From the NCBI GenBank assembly GCA_942491465.1, contig CALOBA010000035.1:1-26521 (forward strand): DNA of 26,521 bases, given 5' to 3'. This document shows positions 1 through 7,758 of this stretch, in pieces. This DNA comes from CALOBA01 sp942491465 (GTDB lineage: Bacteria > Pseudomonadota > Gammaproteobacteria > Chromatiales > Chromatiaceae). How positions within the stretch are numbered: the first letter of the stretch is position 1; each line of letters starts with the position of its first letter. Both the position numbers and the translations under genes were made by a program. The notes beneath the pieces are model-generated. The model saw only the letters and a program-made list of their open reading frames with translations, was not told where the DNA came from and ran no database searches.

Positions 1-27
1 TGTGCGGGCTTCCCGACACCCTGGCGC

Positions 28-160
28 AAAAACGCTCCAGCTTGGTCGCGTATCTCCGGAAGGTTGAGCGTCCGGTCAGCGGATGCGGGGCATTGCAGCG
101 CCACGCGCCGCTGGAGCGGCGGGGGATGCGTAACGACGCTGGAGCGTCGTTACGATCAAG
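28..160 (+). repeat. Direct repeat copy 1 with two palindromes
   Basis: This ~133-bp block recurs at 722-853. Shared parts include GCTCCAGCTTGGTCGCGTAT at the left end, GTCAGCGGATGCGGGGCA in the middle, and the run from CACGCGCCGCTGGAGCGGCG to GATCAAG at the right end. It holds two hairpins with the same two-base loop: CGCCGCT-GG-AGCGGCG, and a 12-bp stem CGTAACGACGCT-GG-AGCGTCGTTACG. It contains no credible reading frame. It looks like a dispersed palindromic (MITE- or BIME-like) element; mobility is inferred only from the second copy. Confidence 0.75.
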
Positions 161-235
161 GCCGGACAGCGCATCCGAAGGTGCGGTTAAGCCTCTCTCT
201 CGACCGGTGCGCAGCAGCGCCCTGGTCTCCGGCAC

Positions 236-583
236 TCAGGCAGCACGCAGGAGAAGCTCGACCTTGACTGTGTCGTAGGGGAATTCGACGCGGCCTTGGT
301 CTGCCGCTTCTAGGATGCCCGCCTGAACGAGCGCATCGGCGTTGCTGCGGACGCTGTGCTCGTCCAGGCCGCTGCGTGCCGCCGCATTGCGGATCGAGAT
401 GGGTCCGGCCCCGGCAATGGCCTTGAGCAGGCGCCAGCGTTCCGCGGTCAGCATCTCCCAGAGCAGCTCCGGCGAGGCAAAGCTGATCCGCGCGCTGGTG
501 TCGGCAACGCCCGATTACATTGCATTGGCGCAGTCGGTCAGGCTGTCTGTCAACGAGCGCACGTCAAGCACGACCATGCTCAT
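236..583 (-). pseudogene. TumA/HVO_A0114-type antitoxin, broken by an in-frame stop
   Basis: Read from the ATG at 581-583 (GAGGCGG upstream), the frame gives MSMVVLDVRSLTDSLTDCAN then AM, a TAA at 515-517, then SGVADTSARISFASPELLWE and a winged-helix DNA-binding region ending FPYDTVKVELLLRAA at 236. The family (DNA-binding antitoxins paired with TumE toxins) has an N-terminal DVRSL..L.DF..A stretch, a linker, then SARISFASPELLW and a MarR-like wHTH. Both halves are present in one frame, separated only by the stop, so this is a nonsense-inactivated gene of 116 codons. The internal ATG at 452-454 could still start a 72-aa wHTH fragment. The start overlaps the toxin remnant by ATGA, the usual operon order. 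Identification of the family is confident; whether the stop is real or a sequencing error is open. Confidence 0.75.
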
Positions 584-721
584 GGTTCCGCCTCTTTTAC
601 GTCGGCAAGGAAATCCGCCGTCAGTTGTTTGGGCGACCGAAATAGGTACGGCTTGCTCTTGATCGATTGTATGTCGATGATCGCCTTTTCCGCGCTCATT
701 GTCTCAGCGTAGGAGGCAACG
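580..721 (-). pseudogene. 3' fragment of a TumE-family toxin, truncated and frameshifted
   Basis: On the minus strand one frame reads DNERGKGDHRH then TIDQEQ, the hallmark motif of TumE (DUF6516) toxins. A second frame then continues PYLFRSPKQLTADFLADVKE and ends AEP at the TGA at 580-582. The two halves join if one G near position 652 is removed. Upstream of the motif a TGA replaces the usual tyrosine, and the coding similarity stops at ~721, exactly where repeat copy 2 begins, so the N-terminal half is gone. The stop overlaps the antitoxin start. This is a dead toxin gene; the intact family partners a DNA-binding antitoxin such as the one directly downstream. Confidence 0.65.
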
Positions 722-853
722 AAAAGGCTCCAGCTTGGTCGCGTATCTCCGGAAGGTCCGGTGTCCCGTCAGCGGATGCGGGGCAGCGCAGAACCACGCG
801 CCGCTGGAGCGGCGGGGGATGCGTAACGACGCTGGAGCGTCGTTACGATCAAG
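722..853 (+). repeat. Direct repeat copy 2
   Basis: This is the second copy of the 28-160 element in the same orientation. It keeps both palindromes exactly and differs mainly in the 12-15 bases after CGGAAGGT and in the stretch before CACGCGCCGC. It abuts the truncated end of the toxin remnant, so it either inserted into that gene or marks a recombination junction. Confidence 0.75.
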
Positions 854-898
854 CCTCAAGTCAATGGCGTTGAGCAGATGGATGGGGTTGCCGAGACG

Positions 899-935
899 CC
901 GTGATGGGTTTCGCTGCGCGCTACCCATCCTACGC
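899..935 (+). repeat. Dispersed GATGGGT...ACCCATC hairpin repeat
   Basis: GATGGGT (903-909) pairs with ACCCATC (923-929) across a 13-base TTCGCTGCGC-type loop. From memory this is a widespread intergenic sequence in gammaproteobacteria. It has no coding content. Confidence 0.5.
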
Positions 936-947
936 CTGCCTGCTTGC

Positions 948-969
948 GCCCGCCGCAGGTGCGGCGGGC
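948..969. other. Hairpin just downstream of the DUF4340 gene
   Basis: GCCCGCCGC-AGGT-GCGGCGGGC is a perfect 9-bp stem with a 4-base loop, 7 bp beyond the DUF4340 stop codon. It has no T-run on either strand, so it is not a classical intrinsic terminator. It could protect the operon 3' end or act with Rho. Confidence 0.4.
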
Positions 970-976
970 TTGAGGG

Positions 977-2011
977 CTATGGGGCGGGGTCTTCGGTGGT
1001 GGCGGGGTCTGCGGGCGGGGTGGCGGCCGGTTGGTCGGTTGCCTGCTCGTCGGTGGTTGGCTCGGGCTCGGGCTCGGGCTTCGGCTCGGGGGTCGGGGTG
1101 GCGACGAGGGCGGCGCGGTCGGTGTCGATGAGTTGTTGGGCGAGGAAGCCGGCTATCGTGAGGGGTTGGTCGATGTCGTTGCGGCGCAGGCGGGCGGGGG
1201 CGCCTTGCTCGGCTGGGGGCCAGAGGCGGTAGGTGAGCGGGTCGGCTGCTTTGCGGGTGAGCGCGATGGTCAGGGCCGGGTCGGCTTCCGGGTCTTCGGC
1301 GGTTTCGGCGACGGATTGGATGCGCAGGTCCGCGAGGCGAGTGACCAACGTGGCGATGGCCTCGGGGCGGGCGGTCTCGCCGTCGGCCAGTCCAAGCACG
1401 TTGAAGGTCTCGCCGTTGCGTTGGAGCTTCACATCGGGCAGCGCGATGGCGGTGATGGCGTCGGCGTCGAGCTTGAGCAGGTCCTTGTCGGCCCAGTCGT
1501 CGATGCCGGCGCCGGCCTCCCAGGTGTTGAGTTCGCCGACGTAGACCTGGTCGTCGCCGGCGGGGCGCAGGTGGGCCTTGCGCAGGCCGGGGGAGGTGCC
1601 GACGTAGAGCACGGCCTGCTCGGTGTCGCCGTCGAGCAGGGCGATGCGCCGCTCGAAGGTATCGTCGGCGACTTGGAAGCGCTCCAGGGCACCGGCGCTG
1701 GTGGCGACGGGCCAGCCCTGCTTGAGCGCGCCGATGCGCTCGATGAGGCGCTCGACGGCGGCGCCGTCGGCCGGGAATGCGTCGCGCTGCGGGAGCACCC
1801 AGCCGGCGTCGGTCTTGGCGAGTACCACGCTGGCGTCGGCATCGGCGATGCGCAGGCCGTCGATGGCCTCCAAGTCGACGGCGACCAGCGGCCCTTCGGG
1901 CTCGTAGGCGGCGTAGTCGGCGCCGGCCAGGTGCAGGCCGATGGCCAGCAGCAGCTGGGCGGCGAGCAGGCCGATGAGGATGCGGGTGGTCAAGCTGTTT
2001 GCGGTCTTCAT
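977..2011 (-). CDS. DUF4340 domain protein, last gene of the GldA/GldFG-like operon
   Basis: This 344-aa protein has one N-terminal membrane segment (residues ~11-31, ILIGLLAAQLLLAIGLHLAG), a large periplasmic-facing DUF4340 region (about 35-295, with ERFQVADDTFERRIALL and YVGELNTWEAG), and a low-complexity Pro/Glu/Thr tail (about 305-344) encoded by a GGCTCG hexamer run at ~1068-1091. The ATG follows AAGGAG by about 10 bases and starts 19 bp after the permease gene, so the two are co-transcribed. DUF4340 proteins are commonly encoded after GldF/GldG-type ABC systems and are thought to be envelope partners; the biochemical role is unknown. The tail length may vary between strains because of the hexamer run. 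Family assignment rests on the sequence pattern and the operon position. Confidence 0.85.
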   Translation of the reverse strand: MKTANSLTTRILIGLLAAQLLLAIGLHLAGADYAAYEPEGPLVAVDLEAIDGLRIADADASVVLAKTDAGWVLPQRDAFPADGAAVERLIERIGALKQGWPVATSAGALERFQVADDTFERRIALLDGDTEQAVLYVGTSPGLRKAHLRPAGDDQVYVGELNTWEAGAGIDDWADKDLLKLDADAITAIALPDVKLQRNGETFNVLGLADGETARPEAIATLVTRLADLRIQSVAETAEDPEADPALTIALTRKAADPLTYRLWPPAEQGAPARLRRNDIDQPLTIAGFLAQQLIDTDRAALVATPTPEPKPEPEPEPTTDEQATDQPAATPPADPATTEDPAP

Positions 2012-2030
2012 GTCTCGCTGCTCCTTCTCG

Positions 2031-4943
2031 TCAGGGCTTGGCCAGGATGGCGGCGTGGCGGGCGCGGGTGGCCGCGGTGAGCTGCCGGTGCAGGAACCAG
2101 ACCAGGGCCAGGCCGAGCAGGGCCAGGATATAGTTCAGGGATTCCCAAAAGACCTGTGCGCCGCGGTCGAGGGGGTCGAGGATGCGCGAGAACTGGGCGC
2201 GCCCGCGGATGCCGAGCAGGCCGCGCTCCTCCAGCGACCAGTCGATGGCGTTCTCGATCAGCTCCACGGGCTTGAGATAGCGGGTGCCGAGTCCGGCGGC
2301 GGCCAGGTCCAGCATCTCGTCGTTGATGAAGCTGTTGGAGGCGAACAGGATGATCCGCGCCGACTCGGGGGAGTGGTCGATGACGCGACCGATGACCTGT
2401 GCTGGCTCTTCGGCCTCGGCGGCCTCGGGGTTGGTCGGGTCCGGTGGGCTGTCCTGCGCCGCCGCGGCCTCGGCGGCGGCGATCAGCGGCGAGGGCTTGT
2501 CCTTGAAGTAGGACTCGAAGCGGCCCTCGGCGACCACGGCCAGGAGCTGCCGGCCGCGCGCGTCGCCGGGCTCGAAGCCTAAGCGGCCGTGGGTCTCGAA
2601 GTCCGGCTGGATGTCGAGGCCGTCGGCGGTCCAGGCGCGATCGGAGCTGTGCAGCAGCGCGGTGATCTCGCGGCCCTCGGGCGGCGCGTCGGCCAGGCTG
2701 ATCGGCGAGGCCCAGGTGAGCGTGACCTGGCCCAGGCCGGCGGTGAGGCTGCTGTCCTGGTTCAGCCCGTCGCTGCGCACATCGACGAAGTAGGGGTAGT
2801 CCACCAGCTGGGTCTCGCGCACCACGAAGCCGCCGACGTTGCGGTCCACCGGGATCGGGAAGGCGGCGTTCTGGGGGTCGAGCACCAGGGTGTCTTCGAT
2901 GCTTAAGCCCTGGTGCGCCAGCCAGTCGGCCAGGCCGGAGTCGGTGCGGGTAGCGGCCAGGGATTGCTCGGCCTGGATGTCGAACGGCGCGGTGGCCAGC
3001 ACGACGGTGCCGCCCTGCATCAGGAACTGGTCGATGGCGAATAGCTGGGTCTCGTCCAGGTCCTTGGGTGCGGCGACGACGAGGATGTCGGCGTCGTCCG
3101 GCACCCGCCCGTCGGCGAGGTCGGCGTCGGTGACGTTGTGCTCCTCGGAGAGCAGATCGCGCAGCAGCGTGAAGCGCGGGCCGCCGGCGCCCTGGGGCAT
3201 GCCGAACTGGCCGAAGCTCGGCGGGGCCGGCGGGGTGTTCAACGCGACGGTCTTCAGGAAGCCCTGGGAGAAGCGCTTGAGGCCGGCCTGCATGGAGCGT
3301 TCCAGATCGGCGCGGTCGAGGGCCTGGGGCAGCGGCACCTGCACGATCTGCTCGCCGTCGCTCATGGTCATGTAGAACCAGAAGGTGTTGGCGTCGAACA
3401 GGCTCGCGGTCATGGGCTGGAAGCCGTAGTCGGCGCTGAGCTGTTGGCCCAGGGCGCCGCCGTCGGCGTCCGGGTCGCGCATCTCGACCTTGAGCTTGCC
3501 GTCGGCCTGCGCGGCGAACTCCGCGAGCAGGTCGTCGAGCTCAATGCGGAATGCGCGCAGGGATTCCGGCAGCCGGTCGTCGGCGGAGATGTAGCCGGTG
3601 AAGGTCAGCGGCTTATCGATGTTGTCGAACAGCGTGCCCTCGCCCTGATAGGCGTAGAGGACGCGCTTGATCCCCTGGGTGATGTCGTACTCGGGGTTGC
3701 GCAGCTCCACGTCCAGGTCGGTCTCGGACTGGACCTTGACCTCGATGAGGTCACGGAAGTCGAGCACCTCGTATTGGTCGCCGTACTGGATGAGGATGTT
3801 GAAGTAGGAGTTGACCACCGATGCCTGGTACTTGCTTTGGAACTGGAAGGGCACCGGCTCGATGCCGTACTTCTCGTTCGCCTCCTGCTCCAGCTCGGGG
3901 TGGCGCGGCGGGTCGATGATCTCGACGCGCACGCGACCATTGCCGGCGATGGCGTACTCCTCCAGCAGGTCGCGCAGCCGGGGCACCAACGGGGCCAGCA
4001 GCGGGTGGGTCTGGGCGCTGAAGTAGCCGCGGATGAGCAGCGGCTCGCGCACCTGGGCCAGGTAGCCGCGGGTGGCGCTGGAGATGGAATAGACCTGGCC
4101 CGCGGTGAGGTCGGCGCGCACGGTGCCGATGGGGGCGAGCCAGAGGTTGGCCGCCAGCACGTTGGCCGCGGCCAGCGCGGTGACCAGGGCCCAGCGCCGA
4201 TGGTTGGCGTTGCTCGGGTTGCCGGACCAGCGCAGCCACTCCAGCGTAAAGATGTTCAACGCCAGGAACACGCCGACCAGGCTCAGGTAGTAGTAGAGGT
4301 CGCGCAGGTCGATGACGCCGCGGGTGATGGAGTCGAACCGGGAGCCGGTGCCGAGCAGCGCCAGCAGCTCGCCCATGCGGTTGCCGAACAGCGAGGTCAA
4401 GGCATCGGAACCGAGCAGGTAGAAGACCCCGCAGACCAGGGCGGTGACGATCAGGCTGACGATCTGGTTCGGCGAGCGGGCGCTGACGAACAGGCCGATG
4501 GAGACATAGGCCGCGGCCAGGAACAGGGCCGCCAGATAGCCGCCGAACACCGGTCCCCAGTCCAGCGGGCCGATCAGGCTGACGGTGAGGGGCAGCGGCA
4601 GGGTCAGGGCCAGCGCGATGGCGACCAAGGTCAGACAGGCCAGGAATTTGCCGAGCACCAGCTGCCAGCCGCGCACCGGGGCCGTGAGCAGGAACTCCAG
4701 TGTGCCGCTGCGCCGCTCCTCCGACCACATGCGCATGGTGATGGCCGCGACCAGGAAGATCAGCAGCACCGGCATCCAGGCGAACAGCGGGCGCACGTCG
4801 GCGATGTTGCGGGCGAAGAAGGTCTCGACCCAGAAGAAGACGAACAGGGTCACGGCCAGGAAGGCGCCGAGGAAGATGAAGGCGATGGGTGAGGCGAAGA
4901 AGCCCGCCAACTCCTTGCGGGCGACGCGTAGCATGTTGTTCAT
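2031..4943 (-). CDS. ABC-2 permease fused to GldG-like auxiliary domain
   Basis: This 970-aa fusion combines two proteins that are separate (GldF and GldG) in gliding Bacteroidetes. Residues 1-240 are an ABC-2 permease with predicted membrane segments at about 20-39, 55-71, 100-123, 134-153, 160-177 and 216-235, and the hallmark EERRSGTLEFLLTAPV at 75-90. A further segment (~251-270) leads into the soluble GldG/ABC_transp_aux region (about 275-900), with VRADLTAGQVYSISSATRGY and ADILVVAAPKDLDETQLFAI. A final membrane segment lies at ~937-955 (YILALLGLALVWFLHRQL). It starts 17 bp after the ATPase stop behind AAGGAGACC, so it is in the same operon. Together with the ATPase it should form an inner-membrane ABC complex; the substrate is not predictable, and gliding is not implied because the system is common in non-gliding bacteria. 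Confidence 0.88.
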   Translation of the reverse strand: MNNMLRVARKELAGFFASPIAFIFLGAFLAVTLFVFFWVETFFARNIADVRPLFAWMPVLLIFLVAAITMRMWSEERRSGTLEFLLTAPVRGWQLVLGKFLACLTLVAIALALTLPLPLTVSLIGPLDWGPVFGGYLAALFLAAAYVSIGLFVSARSPNQIVSLIVTALVCGVFYLLGSDALTSLFGNRMGELLALLGTGSRFDSITRGVIDLRDLYYYLSLVGVFLALNIFTLEWLRWSGNPSNANHRRWALVTALAAANVLAANLWLAPIGTVRADLTAGQVYSISSATRGYLAQVREPLLIRGYFSAQTHPLLAPLVPRLRDLLEEYAIAGNGRVRVEIIDPPRHPELEQEANEKYGIEPVPFQFQSKYQASVVNSYFNILIQYGDQYEVLDFRDLIEVKVQSETDLDVELRNPEYDITQGIKRVLYAYQGEGTLFDNIDKPLTFTGYISADDRLPESLRAFRIELDDLLAEFAAQADGKLKVEMRDPDADGGALGQQLSADYGFQPMTASLFDANTFWFYMTMSDGEQIVQVPLPQALDRADLERSMQAGLKRFSQGFLKTVALNTPPAPPSFGQFGMPQGAGGPRFTLLRDLLSEEHNVTDADLADGRVPDDADILVVAAPKDLDETQLFAIDQFLMQGGTVVLATAPFDIQAEQSLAATRTDSGLADWLAHQGLSIEDTLVLDPQNAAFPIPVDRNVGGFVVRETQLVDYPYFVDVRSDGLNQDSSLTAGLGQVTLTWASPISLADAPPEGREITALLHSSDRAWTADGLDIQPDFETHGRLGFEPGDARGRQLLAVVAEGRFESYFKDKPSPLIAAAEAAAAQDSPPDPTNPEAAEAEEPAQVIGRVIDHSPESARIILFASNSFINDEMLDLAAAGLGTRYLKPVELIENAIDWSLEERGLLGIRGRAQFSRILDPLDRGAQVFWESLNYILALLGLALVWFLHRQLTAATRARHAAILAKP

Positions 4944-4960
4944 TGGTGTCGGTCTCCTTG

Positions 4961-5899
4961 TCAGCGGGCCGAGATCTCGCCGAAGATGGTCTCCAGGTCC
5001 CGGCTCTCGGGCTGGAGGGCGTAGAGCTTGAGCCCTTCGGCGGCGACGCGCGCGGCCACCCGCGGGGCGGTGCTCATCAGGCCGTCGGCGTCGGCCAGGT
5101 CCAGGGCGTAGCGGTGGCCGCTGCCGTCCGGGTTGATGGGCACGCCGACGGCCTCGGCCTTGCTGACCCCGTCGATGCCGGTGAATAGGCCGATGGCCTG
5201 CTCGGGGGCGGCGTCCACCGAGACCAACAGCCGCTTGCCGGCCTGCAGCTCTGCCATGGTCGCGTCCAGGGCCTTGCGGCCGTCGCGGATGATGATCACC
5301 CGGTCGCAGACCGCCTGGACCTCCTGCAGGATGTGGGTGGAGATGATGACCGTCGACTCCAAGGCCAGGTTGCGGATCAGCGCCCGCATGTGCTGCACCT
5401 GGGTCGGGTCCAGCCCGTTGGTGGGCTCATCCAGGATGAGCACGCGCGGGTGGTGCAGGATGGCCTGGGCGACGCCGACCCGTTGCCGATAACCGCGCGA
5501 GAGCTGACCGATGGGGTCGGCGGCGCGCGCGCCGAGCTCGGTCTTGTCGATGGCCTCGCGGATGCGCGCGGCGCGCTCAACCGTCGGGACCCGGTGCAGC
5601 GCGGCGGCATAGTCCAGGTAGTCGATGACGGTCATCTCCGTATACAGCGGGTCGTTCTCGGGCAGATAGCCGATGCGCTGCTGCACGGCGTTGCGCTGCG
5701 CGGCGATGTCCAGACCGTCGATTTCGATGGCGCCGTCGGTGGGCTCCAGGGCGCCGGTGAGCATCTTCATGATCGTCGTCTTGCCGGCGCCGTTGTGGCC
5801 GAGCAGGCCGACGACCTCCCCCGCGGCGATCTCGAAGGACACGGCATCGACCGCGGTCAGATCGCCGTAGGACCGGGTCAGGTTATCAACGCGAATCAT
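4961..5899 (-). CDS. GldA-like ABC transporter ATP-binding protein
   Basis: This 312-aa ATPase energises the adjacent permease. Visible motifs are Walker A GHNGAGKT (34-41), a Q-loop region YLPEN (78-82) of the type found in ABC-2 family ATPases, signature LSRGYRQR (133-140), Walker B VLILDEP (153-159) and the H-loop histidine 189 (STHILQE). The start MIRVDNLTRSYGDL at 5897-5899 is chosen because AAAGGAG lies ~8 bases upstream and the protein then begins exactly at the ABC fold; the open frame runs to 6052 but the extra residues have no family counterpart. The C-terminal ~90 residues form the accessory domain usual for GldA/CcmA-type proteins. It is the first gene of the operon with the permease fusion and the DUF4340 gene. 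Confidence 0.92.
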   Translation of the reverse strand: MIRVDNLTRSYGDLTAVDAVSFEIAAGEVVGLLGHNGAGKTTIMKMLTGALEPTDGAIEIDGLDIAAQRNAVQQRIGYLPENDPLYTEMTVIDYLDYAAALHRVPTVERAARIREAIDKTELGARAADPIGQLSRGYRQRVGVAQAILHHPRVLILDEPTNGLDPTQVQHMRALIRNLALESTVIISTHILQEVQAVCDRVIIIRDGRKALDATMAELQAGKRLLVSVDAAPEQAIGLFTGIDGVSKAEAVGVPINPDGSGHRYALDLADADGLMSTAPRVAARVAAEGLKLYALQPESRDLETIFGEISAR

Positions 5900-6083
5900 C
5901 GAAAGGCTCCTTTGTGTTCGTTGGTCGCGGTGGTCCGCGGCCGGGCCGAAGCATAAGCCAAGCGCAAGACGGGGAAGATTACAAAGCGGAAACGAAACGT
6001 CCAGATTCCAGCCGCGAGCGATTGCAGGGTTCGAGCCGCTCCGCGGCGCCAATAAGCGCCACGAGGTCTATCACATCCGCGGC

Positions 6084-7529
6084 TCAGAACCGCACCCGCA
6101 CCCGATAACTCAGCACCGTCTGGCCCTCGGCCGGCACGTCCAGCCGCCAGAGGGCGGTGCTGGCGTTGCCCTGCTCATGCCGGGCGCTCTCTTCGAGCAT
6201 CTGCCAGTCGCCGGGGATGCGCTCCTGCAGCGTCACCTGCTGCGGTTCGGGCTTGGCGTTCTTCACCCTGACCTCGAAGGCGGTCTCGTACTGATACTGC
6301 CAGGGGCCGCTGCCGGAGAGCTTTTTGAACGCGGTCTGCTTGCGCTGGGCGGTGACGTCGAAGGCCTTGCCCAGGCGCAGGCGCACGGTCTCGTTCTTCG
6401 GCGTGTGGTCGATGGCGTCCTCGCCGATGAACTGGGCGTTGCCCTGGGAGTCGCGCTTGTAGATGCGCACGGTGCCGGCGGGCAACGGCATGCCCAGGTT
6501 CGATGCCTCGTCGTTGGTCAGGCTCAGAAACACGTTCACGTCCAGATCCTCGGCCAGCGCGCCCTGCTGGCGGCGATAGGCGCCGGCGCCGCCCTCCACC
6601 AGCAGCTCCTTGTCGACCCTCGCGTCGGCGGCGCTCAGCAGCGACACCTGCTTGGACTGATTGTCGGCGATGGTAGTGGGATGGGCCAGGGTGTAGAGGT
6701 GGTACTCAAACAACGACTCCTCGGCCATGTCCGGCTCCGGGGGGGCCGCCATGGCCATGCCGCGGGCCATCATCATCTCCGGCATCGGCGGCTGCACCCG
6801 ATTGACCTCGCCGGCGACCAGCTGCAGCTGCGCGTTGCGGTAGCCGGTGCCGGACTGGTTGGTCAGCGTCACCCAGCCGGTCAGGTCCAGGGCGTCCTCG
6901 GCGGCGTTGAGCTCGCCGACGTAGTCCGCCTGCCACTCCAGACCGCCGGTGAGGTAGCTCAGCTCCAGCGTGCGCTCGCCGGCCTCGGCGCCATCGAGGC
7001 TCATCACCAGCGTCGGGCGGTCGCGCAGGCTGCTGGGGATGTCGCGGTAGACGATGCGCCCGGGCGGGCTGCCGGCCTCGATGCGCTCACCGATGCGCAG
7101 CACCACGCCATCGCTGGCGGCCAGCACGGTGGCGGTCTCCTCGGTCTCCTCGCCGGTGGTCGGGTGGGTTTGGATGATGCCGACCTCCCGACCGACGTAC
7201 TTCTCCAACAGCGCGGCCGGCGTCAGCAGGTCGAAGTCGAAGTTCTGCTCGATCACCCGCGGCGCGGGGCCGTCGATGCCGCGCAGCAGCGCCGTCTGCG
7301 GCTGGATCTTGGCGCTGACGTCCCTGAACGCCAGCGCCGAGCGACCGGCCGGCAGCGTGACCCGGCGCTGGTCCTTGACCAGGGCCAAGTCGTCGTTGTA
7401 GATGGTCACGGCGACCCCCTGCTGATCGTCCAGGGTCGTGCGCAGCTCGTCAGCGGGCGTTTGGGCCATGGCGGTCTCCAGTGTCAAGGTGGCGATCAGG
7501 CAGGACAGGGCGAGGCGTTGGATGTGCAT
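6084..7529 (-). CDS. Exported DUF4139 domain protein
   Basis: This 481-aa protein has a Sec signal peptide (MHIQRLALSCLIATLTLETA, cleavage likely after AMAQ ~23), so it is probably periplasmic. The body carries DUF4139 features: an N-terminal VTIYNDDLALVKDQRRVTLP stretch, a central LELSYLTGGLEWQADYVGEL, the beta-rich domain with AGTVRIYKRDSQGNAQFIGE, and a C-terminal end TVLSYRVRVRF. A Met-rich variable insert (MPEMMMARGMAMAAPPEP, ~residues 248-265) lies mid-protein. The function of the family is not established. It sits on the same strand 184 bp upstream of the ABC operon, so co-regulation is possible but not shown. Confidence 0.88.
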   Translation of the reverse strand: MHIQRLALSCLIATLTLETAMAQTPADELRTTLDDQQGVAVTIYNDDLALVKDQRRVTLPAGRSALAFRDVSAKIQPQTALLRGIDGPAPRVIEQNFDFDLLTPAALLEKYVGREVGIIQTHPTTGEETEETATVLAASDGVVLRIGERIEAGSPPGRIVYRDIPSSLRDRPTLVMSLDGAEAGERTLELSYLTGGLEWQADYVGELNAAEDALDLTGWVTLTNQSGTGYRNAQLQLVAGEVNRVQPPMPEMMMARGMAMAAPPEPDMAEESLFEYHLYTLAHPTTIADNQSKQVSLLSAADARVDKELLVEGGAGAYRRQQGALAEDLDVNVFLSLTNDEASNLGMPLPAGTVRIYKRDSQGNAQFIGEDAIDHTPKNETVRLRLGKAFDVTAQRKQTAFKKLSGSGPWQYQYETAFEVRVKNAKPEPQQVTLQERIPGDWQMLEESARHEQGNASTALWRLDVPAEGQTVLSYRVRVRF

Positions 7530-7561
7530 GTCTCCCTCGTGCGGCGGTTGGTCTTGGGGGG

Positions 7562-7579
7562 CGTCGAGCGTGCTCGACG
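7562..7579. repeat. Short 8-bp-stem inverted repeat in divergent intergenic region
   Basis: CGTCGAGC-GT-GCTCGACG lies between the divergent DUF4139 and GNAT genes, close to the putative -10 at 7589-7594. It could be an operator, but the two-base gap and small size make this only a possibility. Confidence 0.3.
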
Positions 7580-7588
7580 GGCGCGGCC

Positions 7589-7594
7589 ATCATA
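7589..7594 (-). promoter_or_regulatory. Possible -10 element for the DUF4139 gene
   Basis: TATGAT on the minus strand lies ~60 bp upstream of the DUF4139 start in the 229-bp divergent gap. The only -35-like hexamer, TTACAG, is 20 bp upstream, which is too far to be convincing. The remaining gap shows a small CCGGC-TTC-GCCGG hairpin near 7640 and no other signal. Confidence 0.3.
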
Positions 7595-7758
7595 GTGCGT
7601 CGCCGTCGGTTGCGCTGTAACCAGCGGGTAAACGTCCGGCTTCGCCGGGCCGTTCGCGGCGAGGGTGGATCATCCAGCGACTTCGGTGCAAGCTACCGTT
7701 CCCGGTTGTCCAATGAGGCCCCGACCGCGGACCCTGAGCAACGAGTGAGGTCAACACC

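Noticed and set aside
948..969. Classical intrinsic terminator for the ABC operon
   Set aside because: The stem is strong but no T-run follows on either strand.
3138..4892. A 584-codon plus-strand open frame opposite the permease fusion
   Set aside because: Antisense shadow with Gln/Gly/Val-rich low-complexity sequence; the minus strand has clear ABC-2 and GldG features.
6177..7595. A 472-codon plus-strand open frame opposite the DUF4139 gene
   Set aside because: Shadow composition (runs of Gly, Leu, Gln, His) and no recognised domain.
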